A DNA stretch of 5,857 bases, from NCBI GenBank assembly GCA_021160625.1, contig JAGHCE010000107.1, positions 1-5,857 of the forward strand, in the 5' to 3' direction. The position numbers and the translations under genes are program-made. The notes beneath the pieces are model-generated. The model was not told the DNA's origin and searched no databases. It was given only the letters and a program-made list of their open reading frames with translations. The DNA is from Planctomycetota bacterium (GTDB lineage: Bacteria > Planctomycetota > DG-23 > SLPQ01). The number at the start of each line of letters is the position of its first letter. Within the stretch, counting starts at the first letter, position 1. This document shows, one piece after another, positions 1-5,857 of this stretch.

Positions 1-2809
1 ATGTATACTCTCCCACGTCAAACATAGACCAGTACTCATCACGACCCGCGAAATACCTGGCGAGAGCCTTTCTTGCCCGAAGCTGTTTCTCAAAGCGAGA
101 GAGGTATGACCACGTCTTTGGATACTTGTGTTGGAGCACCTTCCGCTCTATACCCCGTCGTGTCACAGCATCTTGCACCATCAGGATGTAGGAGGAAACG
201 GACGCAGACCATCGTGAAATATCTCGCTGAAAAAGAAGGGGGTAGAGAAGGTCTGGCTCAAGAGCAGCCTGTACTTTTTCGACCTTGCGCTTGGCGGTTT
301 CCGTGATGTTGGCGACCATTACCAGGCCGCCCGGTCGCTTCCCTATGAGATCTACCCAATAGACGCCAGACGCCCCACCTGTATTGGCGCCCTCATGTGC
401 CGCATACTGTGATGGCTTCAAGAGTTTCCGAAGTGAGCTGATTGCAAGCCTCCGGCCAGTGATCCACGAGGATGTCTTGTCTTCAGGGTCCACTGGCTGA
501 GCATGCCAGACGCGAAATGTAATCTTCTCGGCCGTTACTTCCTCATAGGGAGTGTCGAAACCGATTGCACTGCCTCGCCCACTGCGGCGCTTTTTCCAGT
601 ACTGGTAGGAAACCGGGTACCGCACGGATCGTCCTTTTGCGAAGACAGCGACGGCAGTGCGGTTCGTAGCACCCTCGAACGGCTTCAGCTCGACCATGTC
701 TTCCACCACCAAAGGACCAAATGAAGCCTTGTCGGGAAGCAAGAACCGGCGGAAGCCCTGCCCCGCGCCGGTTGTCTTGAAAAGGCTTTGAGAAAGAACG
801 AACCCGAGCTTGCCACCCCGCCGAAGGTACTTGTCCACGGCGACGTAAGTCATCAGCATGGAAATGTCTTTCTTCCCTTTGCCGAGGATCGTGTCCATGC
901 CACCGTGAGGAAACAGGCCGTAGTGCTCCCACAAGGGCTTCGTCTGCAGGCGATAGTCGTCGGGCAGGCTCTCCCAGTTCACCCAGGGTGGATTGCCGAC
1001 GATGTAGTGACACGGTTCGATGAAAAGGGGCGCGAAAGCGTTCTTGATGATGCGGGCCCAAACGCCATTGAGCCCCTGGTCGTGCAGCTCGCGGAGCTGC
1101 TTATAGAGACCGCACAGGTCGCCTCGCGCTTCCTCGAGTTCCTCCGGTTGAAGATGGGCGTGCTCGGCCAAGCGGGCAAGCAAAACTTCTTCGCTGATGC
1201 CGGTTTCAACGGCCTCGTCGAGAACATTCGCAAGCGCGTCCATCCGCTCCCGCTCGGCAAGAACATAGGGGACGCGGAACTCGCCGACAGCCGTCTTAAG
1301 CGGGTACACGTCCCCCGTGAAAAGATCAGATCCGCGGGATGGCGTGAGCACCGAGTCGGCCTGGTAAATGGGAATGTCAATGTCGCCTTCCCTTGTCTTG
1401 AGCAAATCCCCAAGGGCCAGGATATAGTTCGTTCTAGCAGCAATGACGGCAAGCGGATTGAGGTCGAATCCGATGATGTTGTGAAGGATTTTCTTGAGAG
1501 TTTCTTTTGGAGAGAGTTTCCTCTTTACCATTCGCTGCTTGATGTACTTGATAAGAATGACCAAAAACGTTCCCGAGCCGCAGGCCGGATCAAGAACTCG
1601 CTTATCAGCATCGCCAAGATTCGCCTTGCCCAGCGTTTGGATGATGAGCCGTTCCGCCAGCCAGTCCGGTGTGTAGTACTCGCCGAGGTCGTGACGGATT
1701 TCGCGGGGCAGCAGGTAGTGATAGAGCTTCTTCAGCAGGTCGCGGGCGTTCTCCGGTGCAAGTTCCAGCGTGCCTGGGTCATACTCGGAAAGACGACGTA
1801 CCAATTCGCCCACCGCCTCCTCAATGTCGTCGTCCCAGGCCGCCAAGTACCAACCGAAGAAATCGCCTTCCAGGAAGTTACGAATGCCGTATTCCTTGAA
1901 GATGCCGCCGCGTTCAAGGTCAGCAAGGGCCTCACGCAGGTTCTCTCCTTCCTTTCCGGCAAGTACCGAAAGCGGTGCTGACGAACCACCGGCAAACCGC
2001 GCCGCTGCGAGCGATGCCACGAGCTTGATGAGAAGAGCATAGTAGGTGTGAAGTGCGAAGAAGACCTTCGGGGCCTCAGCATACTTCGGATCAAGCCCCA
2101 TGCCCTTCACGAAGATACGGAACTCTTCCTTGCTCTCGATTCGCTCAGCCCACTCCTTGTAGTCAGTGGCCTCACTGAAGAAAAGCCGCCATTGCTCGAA
2201 GAGCTTCTGCACCAACGGATGCTTACTACTGTGGAGCGCCGTATAGAGCGCCCGTACAGCTCGCTGAGCACGAAGCGTGCGCGGGCCGAAATCCTCCACA
2301 AGGTTTTCTGGAACGAGCGCGGCCCCAGCAGAAAGCGAATAGAGAAGCCGCAGGAACCGTTCCGTGGACGCCGCGTTGACAGGCATAGGGTCGTCAACGG
2401 ACCAACCTTCGCCAACGCGTCGTACGAAGATGAAATAGAAACCATCCGTGGCCACGCCCGCGAGACGTTGAGCCTCACGACGCTCTCGCTTGGCCACATC
2501 GAGGATATAGTGTTTGACCTGTTGGATGACGTCCTGATTGGAGCGACCGAGATTCGTTTTCCTGATAACGCCCGGGCGCTTGTACTCTAGGACGAGCCGA
2601 TTGTAGACCGAATCCACACGACCACGAGCAACAGAGAATTCATCACGGGGAATGATTTGAAGATCCGCCGCAGATCCGGCTTCCTCGAAAATGCGGGCGG
2701 CTTCACGACGGAAATCGGCCTCGGTGCCGCCACGCCTAGCGGCCTGCAAGAGCTGTCTGGCAACGATAGGCGCTTGGTCTGCAGCTATTCTCTCGATATC
2801 AGTGCTCAT
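1..2809 (-). CDS. Type IIG-like restriction-modification enzyme: nuclease plus N6-adenine DNA methyltransferase in one chain (3' end outside window)
   Basis: The reading frame is open from ATG at 2809 to the left edge: 936 codons with no stop, so the C-terminus is missing. An N-terminal PD-(D/E)XK-like site shows D66, E75-Y76-K77 and a following Q-rich helix (Q92, Q96, Q97), which points to DNA cleavage. A helical spacer runs from about 110 to 360. The methyltransferase core shows GEYYTP (376-381), SAM-binding motif I DPACGSGTF (407-415), GFDLNPLA (447-454), an acidic ADS near 484, and the catalytic motif NPPW (606-609), of the class that methylates adenine N6. Further on, HEGANTGG (805-812) and EPDLLYPLL (851-859) are typical of the recognition part of this family. 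This arrangement fits Type IIG enzymes, which methylate and cut with one polypeptide and need no separate specificity subunit. Family members usually continue one to a few hundred residues beyond this point. The start overlaps the upstream helix-turn-helix gene stop (ATGA), so translation is probably coupled. The recognition sequence cannot be read. A methylase with an inactive nuclease domain remains possible. Confidence 0.9.
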   Translation of the reverse strand, partial: MSTDIERIAADQAPIVARQLLQAARRGGTEADFRREAARIFEEAGSAADLQIIPRDEFSVARGRVDSVYNRLVLEYKRPGVIRKTNLGRSNQDVIQQVKHYILDVAKRERREAQRLAGVATDGFYFIFVRRVGEGWSVDDPMPVNAASTERFLRLLYSLSAGAALVPENLVEDFGPRTLRAQRAVRALYTALHSSKHPLVQKLFEQWRLFFSEATDYKEWAERIESKEEFRIFVKGMGLDPKYAEAPKVFFALHTYYALLIKLVASLAAARFAGGSSAPLSVLAGKEGENLREALADLERGGIFKEYGIRNFLEGDFFGWYLAAWDDDIEEAVGELVRRLSEYDPGTLELAPENARDLLKKLYHYLLPREIRHDLGEYYTPDWLAERLIIQTLGKANLGDADKRVLDPACGSGTFLVILIKYIKQRMVKRKLSPKETLKKILHNIIGFDLNPLAVIAARTNYILALGDLLKTREGDIDIPIYQADSVLTPSRGSDLFTGDVYPLKTAVGEFRVPYVLAERERMDALANVLDEAVETGISEEVLLARLAEHAHLQPEELEEARGDLCGLYKQLRELHDQGLNGVWARIIKNAFAPLFIEPCHYIVGNPPWVNWESLPDDYRLQTKPLWEHYGLFPHGGMDTILGKGKKDISMLMTYVAVDKYLRRGGKLGFVLSQSLFKTTGAGQGFRRFLLPDKASFGPLVVEDMVELKPFEGATNRTAVAVFAKGRSVRYPVSYQYWKKRRSGRGSAIGFDTPYEEVTAEKITFRVWHAQPVDPEDKTSSWITGRRLAISSLRKLLKPSQYAAHEGANTGGASGVYWVDLIGKRPGGLVMVANITETAKRKVEKVQAALEPDLLYPLLFQRDISRWSASVSSYILMVQDAVTRRGIERKVLQHKYPKTWSYLSRFEKQLRARKALARYFAGRDEYWSMFDVGEYT

Positions 2810-3018
2810 GTTCCTGAATTTCCTCTGCCGTGTTTCTTGTGTTCAGGGTGCTGCCTGAGCCAATCGTCAACGGCGCTTTTGTGAAAGCGCCACTGCTTCC
2901 CGACCTTCTGGCCAGGAAGACCGCCTCGTTGAACCAATTTGTAGAGCGTGGACTTGGAGACCCTCAAATAGTCCGCCAACTCGTTCAGACACATCACCTC
3001 AGGGGGGCCGTCCGCCAT
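2806..3018 (-). CDS. Small excisionase-family helix-turn-helix DNA-binding protein, probable regulator of the restriction-modification gene
   Basis: The protein has 70 residues and is nearly all one winged helix-turn-helix of the excisionase/HTH_17 type. LNELADYLRVSKSTLYKLVQ (11-30) forms the HTH. A short turn GGLPGQKVGKQWRF (32-45) follows as the wing, then a helix SAVDDWL (48-54) and a basic His/Lys tail. The ATG at 3018 is chosen because GAGGAG stands 7 bases upstream. An in-frame GTG at 3063 would add 15 residues but lacks a good ribosome site and would almost reach the -10 element. The stop TGA overlaps the ATG of the large restriction-modification gene (ATGA), so the two form an operon. 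Proteins of this fold bind DNA and act as excisionases or as small repressors or activators. No integrase is seen here, so a controller role for the adjacent enzyme is inferred from position and not shown. Confidence 0.85.
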   Translation of the reverse strand: MADGPPEVMCLNELADYLRVSKSTLYKLVQRGGLPGQKVGKQWRFHKSAVDDWLRQHPEHKKHGRGNSGT

Positions 3019-3025
3019 CCGCCTG

Positions 3026-3031
3026 CTCCTC
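3026..3031 (-). promoter_or_regulatory. Ribosome binding site deciding the HTH gene start
   Basis: GAGGAG on the minus strand lies 7 bases before ATG at 3018. It supports this ATG over the upstream GTG at 3063, which has no comparable site. Confidence 0.7.
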
Positions 3032-3064
3032 GATACATGAAAGACCAACGAACTACAGGCCACG

Positions 3065-3095
3065 CCGTGTATTGTCCGTATCTATCCGTTTCCGT
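3065..3095 (-). promoter_or_regulatory. Cluster of four ACGG repeats across the promoter, possible operator
   Basis: Four copies of ACGG on the minus strand (CCGT on plus, starting at 3065, 3076, 3086 and 3092) lie across the spacer and flank the -10 element. Three are spaced 11 and 10 bases apart, about one helical turn, and the fourth is 6 bases away. Such phasing would suit repeated binding by a small DNA-binding protein, for example the HTH protein encoded just downstream. A four-base word can recur by chance, so the call is weak. Confidence 0.25.
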
Positions 3096-3098
3096 CAA
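3071..3098 (-). promoter_or_regulatory. Candidate sigma70 promoter of the HTH / restriction-modification operon
   Basis: On the minus strand TTGACG (3098-3093, five of six matches to the -35 consensus) is followed after 16 bases by GACAAT (3076-3071, four of six matches to the -10 consensus). Transcription would begin near 3064, giving a leader of about 45 bases before the ATG at 3018. This is the best match in the gap before the operon, but it rests on consensus matching by eye. Confidence 0.4.
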
Positions 3099-3442
3099 GC
3101 AGAATCCTGCGGTGGCCGCAAATCACGTTTGCACAGAAGAAAGCGCAGGTGGGAAGCGGTTCTTCACACTGCTGGTCGGACAGGAAACAAGTCCGCTCGG
3201 AGAAACACACGAACTGTCCGCAGTGGCGGCGCACGCCGATCTGGCCCGCCTCGACCATGTCACGCTGGTCCGAGGGGCACGTGCGGAAGCGACCCGATCC
3301 TCGAGCACCACCTCCGCCCCATCGCCGTCGTCGTCGACTGGCGGAAGCAGCAGAGAATGTGGACGACATTCAAAAGAGAACAGGCTCCACCCGACATTGA
3401 GACCCGATCATCGAATAGCTTGGCGGGCAGAAAGCGAGGCAA
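3099..3442. other. Region without a confident gene; coding-like remnant or structured element
   Basis: No ORF here has a credible ribosome site, recognisable domain and start together. Between about 3150 and 3375, however, third-position G/C bias is strong, and its phase changes by one base near the CCC run at 3293-3295. On the minus strand the two parts would read as a Cys-rich peptide with HILCCFRQSTTTAMGRRWC and then RTCPSDQRDMVEAGQIGV. The second part lies in an ORF at 3082-3369 with eight Cys. On the plus strand the same positions give CPQWRRTPIWPASTMSRW and then ILEHHLRPIAVVVDWRKQQ, ending at TAG 3444-3446. Both strands share the biased positions, so the bias does not tell which is coding. 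A frameshifted gene remnant or a conserved RNA are both possible. The part from about 3376 to 3442 shows nothing I can name. Confidence 0.3.
3249..3275. repeat. Imperfect inverted repeat (hairpin)
   Basis: CCTCGACCA (3249-3257) can pair with TGGTCCGAGG (3266-3275) as a nine-base-pair stem with one bulged C and an eight-base loop. A perfect palindrome GCACGTGC (3277-3284) follows directly. No T-run follows on either strand, so it is not a standard intrinsic terminator. It may be an RNA structure or a protein-binding site, or a by-product of GC-rich sequence. Confidence 0.45.
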
Positions 3443-4090
3443 TTAGTCGCTGAGGAAGGTGTGTATGTCGTCGAGACCAAAGCATTCCGCCTCCGCTTTC
3501 CAAGTCCTCTCTTTGACCAGCACCCACCCCAAAGCCAACAGGAAATATGGTACGCCGAAAAGCAACATGGCCAATCCGGGTTCAAGCTCGACATAGTACA
3601 CCGGTGTTCCCGCCAGTCCCCACCAGAACGCCATAGACATATCACGAAGAATCGAATAGTAGTGGTGTAATTGCAGAAAGCGGGACCACGAACGTTGGGC
3701 TGGCTCTTGGGTTAAGCCTCTCTTGATCTGCCGGCCCTGAAACAGAATGATCTCGCAATCTTTACTTGCCCCCAGTAAAAGCACCGCAGCATGAAGCACG
3801 TACCACCAGACCGTCCCGACTATTATGAAGCAGGCCAGTCCGGTGACCGCGATGATCGAGCTCATAAGGAAGCTAATAGTACCTCCCTGGGGCGCTCCTC
3901 GTCTGTCTGTATATCGCATGCGCACGTAGTACCAGAAACCCGTCATGAAGGTCACCCCCAGCTGCAACAGTGTGCCGAGCGATAGGGCATTGAGATTTCC
4001 CTGTGATGCTTGTAGGAACAAACCACCTAGCCGTGCCGCCGCCACTACTATGAGTCCCCAGAGTATGCTAAACTTTGCGAAGGCAGCCAT
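3443..4090 (-). CDS. Polytopic membrane protein of unknown function
   Basis: The protein has 215 residues and I do not recognise its family. GGAGG stands 8 bases before the ATG. Hydrophobic stretches at about 8-27, 36-56, 74-92, 92-108, 151-168 and 173-193 suggest five or six membrane helices, with the pair 74-108 joined by a very tight turn. Basic residues cluster at 57-64 (R57, R59, R63, R64), in the 110-150 loop and at 193-198, so by the positive-inside rule both ends and the large middle loop (about 109-150) face the cytoplasm. Aromatic pairs are frequent (WYY 53-55, WWY 95-97, HHYY 142-145, FWW 155-157). No signal peptide, ATP site or catalytic motif is visible. The gene lies 114 bases after livF on the same strand and may be co-transcribed with it, but it is not a standard member of liv operons. 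It could also be an independent gene. Confidence 0.75.
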   Translation of the reverse strand: MAAFAKFSILWGLIVVAAARLGGLFLQASQGNLNALSLGTLLQLGVTFMTGFWYYVRMRYTDRRGAPQGGTISFLMSSIIAVTGLACFIIVGTVWWYVLHAAVLLLGASKDCEIILFQGRQIKRGLTQEPAQRSWSRFLQLHHYYSILRDMSMAFWWGLAGTPVYYVELEPGLAMLLFGVPYFLLALGWVLVKERTWKAEAECFGLDDIHTFLSD

Positions 4091-4204
4091 GAGTCGAACC
4101 TCCGATATCTCAACGGGTAAAGCTCGTTGCAGGTTTTAAGTCGGATCTCCTATTCCTCCGGCCTGGGCTGGTCCTTTCTCCTTGTCCCGAACGCCCAAAG
4201 TGTG
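4091..4204 (-). other. Gap between livF and the membrane protein gene
   Basis: This stretch is purine-rich on the minus strand, with AAGGAG, GGAGG and AGGAG words that have no start codon at a suitable distance. A weak five-base-pair inverted repeat (CAACG 4111-4115, CGTTG 4125-4129, nine-base loop) has no T-run. I see no intrinsic terminator and no convincing promoter, so read-through from livF is possible. Confidence 0.4.
4099..4103 (-). promoter_or_regulatory. Ribosome binding site of the membrane protein gene
   Basis: GGAGG on the minus strand, 8 bases before ATG at 4090, is a strong and well-placed site. It supports that start and the reality of an otherwise unrecognised gene. Confidence 0.7.
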
Positions 4205-4912
4205 TTAGAGGAACAGGTCTCGAAGCGTCTCCCCATCCTCCTTCAATCTAGCTGGCTGCCCCTCGAACACCACCCGGCCGAGTTTCATCGAGTATACCCT
4301 GTCGCACATCTCCAGAACTTCGCGGACCTTTTGCTCGACGATTAGGATAGCCACTCCCGCTTCCTTGCTGATGTCCGCGATTTGTTGGAAGACTGTCGCC
4401 ACGAGATTCGGGGCAAGCCCCAGGGAAGGCTCGTCCAGCATCAGGAGCTTGGGCTTCGGAACCAGCGCCCGGGCCAGAGCCAGCATCTGCTGCTCTCCAC
4501 CTGAAAGCCTGCCGGCATCTTGCCGAGCACGCTTCTTGAGAATTGGAAAGAGCTCAAGCATTCGGGTAATCCGTTCCTTTGCTTCCTTGCGGGGGAGAGG
4601 GTAGCCGCCGATCTCCAGATTCTCCATGACCGTAAGGTCCGCAAAAACCCGGTTGCCTTGCGGCGCAAGGGTGATCCCGCGCACTACGTTTTGGGCAGGC
4701 GTGGAGCCGTTAGTGGGTGTCCCGTTGAAGTAGATCTCTCCCTTCCATATCGGGATCAGGCCACACACGGCCTTCAGCACGGTGGACTTGCCTGCCCCGT
4801 TCGGCCCGATGAGGGCGATGATTTCACCTTCTCGGACGTCCAGAGACAGGCCGAAGACCACCTGCTTCTCGCCATACCCAGTCTCGAGTTGCCTGATCTC
4901 CAGCAACTTCAT
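4205..4912 (-). CDS. livF: Branched-chain amino-acid ABC transporter ATP-binding protein LivF
   Basis: At 235 residues it has the normal length of LivF, one of the two ATPases that power HAAT-family import at the inner face of the cytoplasmic membrane. Walker A is GPNGAGKST (36-44), the Q-loop glutamine is Q85, the ABC signature is LSGGEQQ (136-142) and Walker B is LLMLDE (156-161), followed by the SLGLAP D-loop. After Walker B comes IVEQK (191-195): the usual switch histidine is replaced by Gln, which is normal for LivF. The ATG at 4912 is chosen because the homologous N-terminus begins MKLLEI. It lies 2 bases after the livG stop, and its own ribosome site is weak, so translation probably depends on livG. 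Upstream in-frame starts would run far into livG. The substrate may be Leu/Ile/Val or another HAAT solute such as urea or an amide; the binding protein that decides this is not in the window. Confidence 0.95.
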   Translation of the reverse strand: MKLLEIRQLETGYGEKQVVFGLSLDVREGEIIALIGPNGAGKSTVLKAVCGLIPIWKGEIYFNGTPTNGSTPAQNVVRGITLAPQGNRVFADLTVMENLEIGGYPLPRKEAKERITRMLELFPILKKRARQDAGRLSGGEQQMLALARALVPKPKLLMLDEPSLGLAPNLVATVFQQIADISKEAGVAILIVEQKVREVLEMCDRVYSMKLGRVVFEGQPARLKEDGETLRDLFL

Positions 4913-4914
4913 TC

Positions 4915-5673
4915 TCAGTCTATATATGCCTTGATGACCTTTGGATCGTTCCGCACCTCCTGCGGCGTTCCTTCGCTTATCGTGGCCCCTGCATCCATGA
5001 AGACCACCCGGTCGCACGTCTGCATCACGGCATCAAGATCATGCTCGATCAAGATTACCGACTTTCCCTTGATGGGAAGCTCGCGGATGATGCCCAGTAT
5101 CTTCTCTCGCATCTCCGGTGCGATTCCGGCCACGGGCTCATCAAGAAGAAGCAGTTCGGCTCCGGCGGCGAGGCAGCAAACGAGGCTCAAGAGTTTCTGC
5201 TGCCCGTACGAGAGATTCTCGGCAGGATCATAGGCCTTTTCGGCGAGTCCCGTTTCTTCGAGAAGCCGGATAGCCACCTGGCGGTTTTCCGCCTCATGCT
5301 CACGGCTCCTCTTCCAGCGAAAGAACACGTTTCCAAGTCTTTCGCCTGACTGGTCCCGGAAAGAAAGAAGCACGTTGTCCGAAACGCTCAGTTGGCGAAT
5401 CAGCCGGAGGTCCTGGAACGTGCGGGCAATCCCCCGGTTCGCCAACTTATACGGGGGAAGGGCGGTGACATCGCCTCCCCTGAGCACGACCTTTCCCTTC
5501 TCAGGAGAAATGAATCCGGTGACGACGTTGAAAAGCGTGGTCTTCCCGGCCCCATTCGGGCCTATGAGGCCAAGTATTTCACCTCGGCGTACTGCGCACG
5601 AGAAGTCCGCCAAGGCCTGGATGCCGTCGAAGTTCTTCGAAAGCCCGCTAACCTCCAGTATCACATCGCTCAT
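4915..5673 (-). CDS. livG: Branched-chain amino-acid ABC transporter ATP-binding protein LivG
   Basis: This 252-residue ATPase is the partner of LivF. Walker A is GPNGAGKTT (38-46), the Q-loop is Q87, the signature is LSYGQQ (154-159), Walker B is LLLLDE (174-179), the D-loop is VAGIAP, and the switch histidine H211 sits in LIEHD (208-212). The FQDLRLIRQLSVSDNV stretch (86-101) and the roughly 30-residue insert before the signature are typical of LivG, which separates it from LivF. The ATG at 5673 is set by AAGGAGG 7 bases upstream and by overlap with the livM stop (ATGA). An earlier in-frame start at 5730 would lie deep in livM. The C-terminus ends PKVIKAYID, a common LivG ending. All motifs are intact, so it should be active. 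Confidence 0.96.
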   Translation of the reverse strand: MSDVILEVSGLSKNFDGIQALADFSCAVRRGEILGLIGPNGAGKTTLFNVVTGFISPEKGKVVLRGGDVTALPPYKLANRGIARTFQDLRLIRQLSVSDNVLLSFRDQSGERLGNVFFRWKRSREHEAENRQVAIRLLEETGLAEKAYDPAENLSYGQQKLLSLVCCLAAGAELLLLDEPVAGIAPEMREKILGIIRELPIKGKSVILIEHDLDAVMQTCDRVVFMDAGATISEGTPQEVRNDPKVIKAYID

Positions 5674-5857
5674 TCCCGGGCCTCCTTGCCTTGAAAGGCA
5701 TATTTGCCCAGGAATCCGCGCGGTCGCCACATCATGAACGCGACAAGCAGCCCACCGTAAATGATCTGCCGAAGGTTCGCTGCCACGGAGCTCGGCAAGC
5801 CGACGAATCGCAGGAACTCAGGTAGGGTAACGAGCACGACCGCACCCACGACTGGAC
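5670..5857 (-). CDS. livM: Branched-chain amino-acid ABC transporter permease LivM (C-terminal 61 residues only)
   Basis: The right edge of the window cuts this gene, leaving 61 residues before TGA at 5670-5672. The sequence PVVGAVVLVTLPEFLRFVG, then a second hydrophobic helix (about IIYGGLLVAFMM) and WRPRGFLGKY, matches the well-known end of LivM/BPD_transp_2 permeases: the final membrane helix followed by a cytoplasmic RPRGxxG motif. LivM pairs with LivH to form the transmembrane channel. The stop overlaps the livG start by ATGA, as is usual in liv operons. Nothing can be said about the N-terminal part. Confidence 0.9.
   Translation of the reverse strand, partial: PVVGAVVLVTLPEFLRFVGLPSSVAANLRQIIYGGLLVAFMMWRPRGFLGKYAFQGKEARE
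5681..5687 (-). promoter_or_regulatory. Ribosome binding site of livG inside the end of livM
   Basis: AAGGAGG on the minus strand lies 7 bases before the livG ATG, within the last codons of livM. It decides the livG start. Confidence 0.75.

Noticed and set aside
543..1452. Minus-strand open frames of 172 and 157 codons (543-1061 and 979-1452)
   Set aside because: They are out-of-frame readings of the restriction-modification gene; the true frame carries NPPW at 606-609.
788..1981. A 397-codon open frame on the plus strand
   Set aside because: It lies antisense within the methyltransferase core and shares codon boundaries with it, so GC-rich third positions remove stops. It has no known motif, while the minus strand shows the full set of methyltransferase motifs.
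3082..3369. A 95-residue Cys-rich minus-strand ORF as a confident gene
   Set aside because: The start follows a stop directly, with no good ribosome site. The N-terminal part is Arg/Gly/Ser low complexity, and the coding bias switches frame at about 3295. It is kept only as a possible remnant.
2830..3453. A 207-codon plus-strand open frame
   Set aside because: It begins antisense to the HTH gene, has no ribosome site I can see, and its final part is low-complexity Ser/Thr. Only the small block near 3150-3375 deserved separate mention.
4111..4129. Inverted repeat CAACG/CGTTG as a terminator after livF
   Set aside because: The stem is only five base pairs with a nine-base loop and no T-run.
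4915..5737. Plus-strand frames opposite livG, and longer N-termini for livF (from 5017) and livG (from 5730)
   Set aside because: The plus-strand frames are shadows. The long N-termini run into the preceding genes and lack family similarity, whereas the internal ATGs have coupling and, for livG, a strong ribosome site.
1..5857. CRISPR array, tRNA, rRNA or insertion sequence
   Set aside because: I saw no regularly spaced repeats, no cloverleaf-like sequence, and no transposase or terminal inverted repeats.

Overview
This is a bacterial-type, moderately GC-rich window with a clear G/C preference at third codon positions. Every gene I can support reads on the minus strand, so transcription runs from the right edge to the left. 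The sequence does not fix a taxon. The LivG and LivF proteins are of the common bacterial kind and would fit many proteobacteria or related environmental lineages.

Right part (about 4205-5857): the 3' part of a branched-chain amino-acid (HAAT family) ABC transporter operon in the order livM (C-terminal end only), livG, livF. livM and livG overlap by ATGA, and livG and livF are 2 bases apart. LivM is one of the two membrane permeases, and LivG and LivF are the two ATPases. Permease LivH and the periplasmic binding protein, which sets the substrate, are not in the window.

Middle (3443-4090): a 215-residue integral membrane protein of unknown family with its own strong ribosome binding site, 114 bases downstream of livF. 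It may be read through from the liv operon, because I see no terminator between them. Its link to transport is unproven. After it come about 420 bases (3019-3442) without a convincing gene. Part of this shows codon-like third-position bias whose phase shifts near 3293-3297, so it may be a broken gene or a structured RNA.

Left part (1-3098): a two-gene restriction-modification operon. A sigma70-like promoter (3071-3098) lies among short ACGG repeats. It leads into a 70-residue excisionase-type helix-turn-helix protein (2806-3018), whose stop codon overlaps the start of a very large protein by ATGA. That protein (1-2809, at least 936 residues, open at the left edge) has an N-terminal PD-(D/E)XK-like nuclease motif, a helical spacer, an N6-adenine methyltransferase core (DPACGSGTF and NPPW motifs) and the beginning of a target-recognition region. 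This is the layout of a single-chain Type IIG (Eco57I/MmeI-like) restriction-modification enzyme. No stop codon for it occurs inside the window. The likely working model is that the small helix-turn-helix protein tunes expression of the enzyme from the promoter in front of it.
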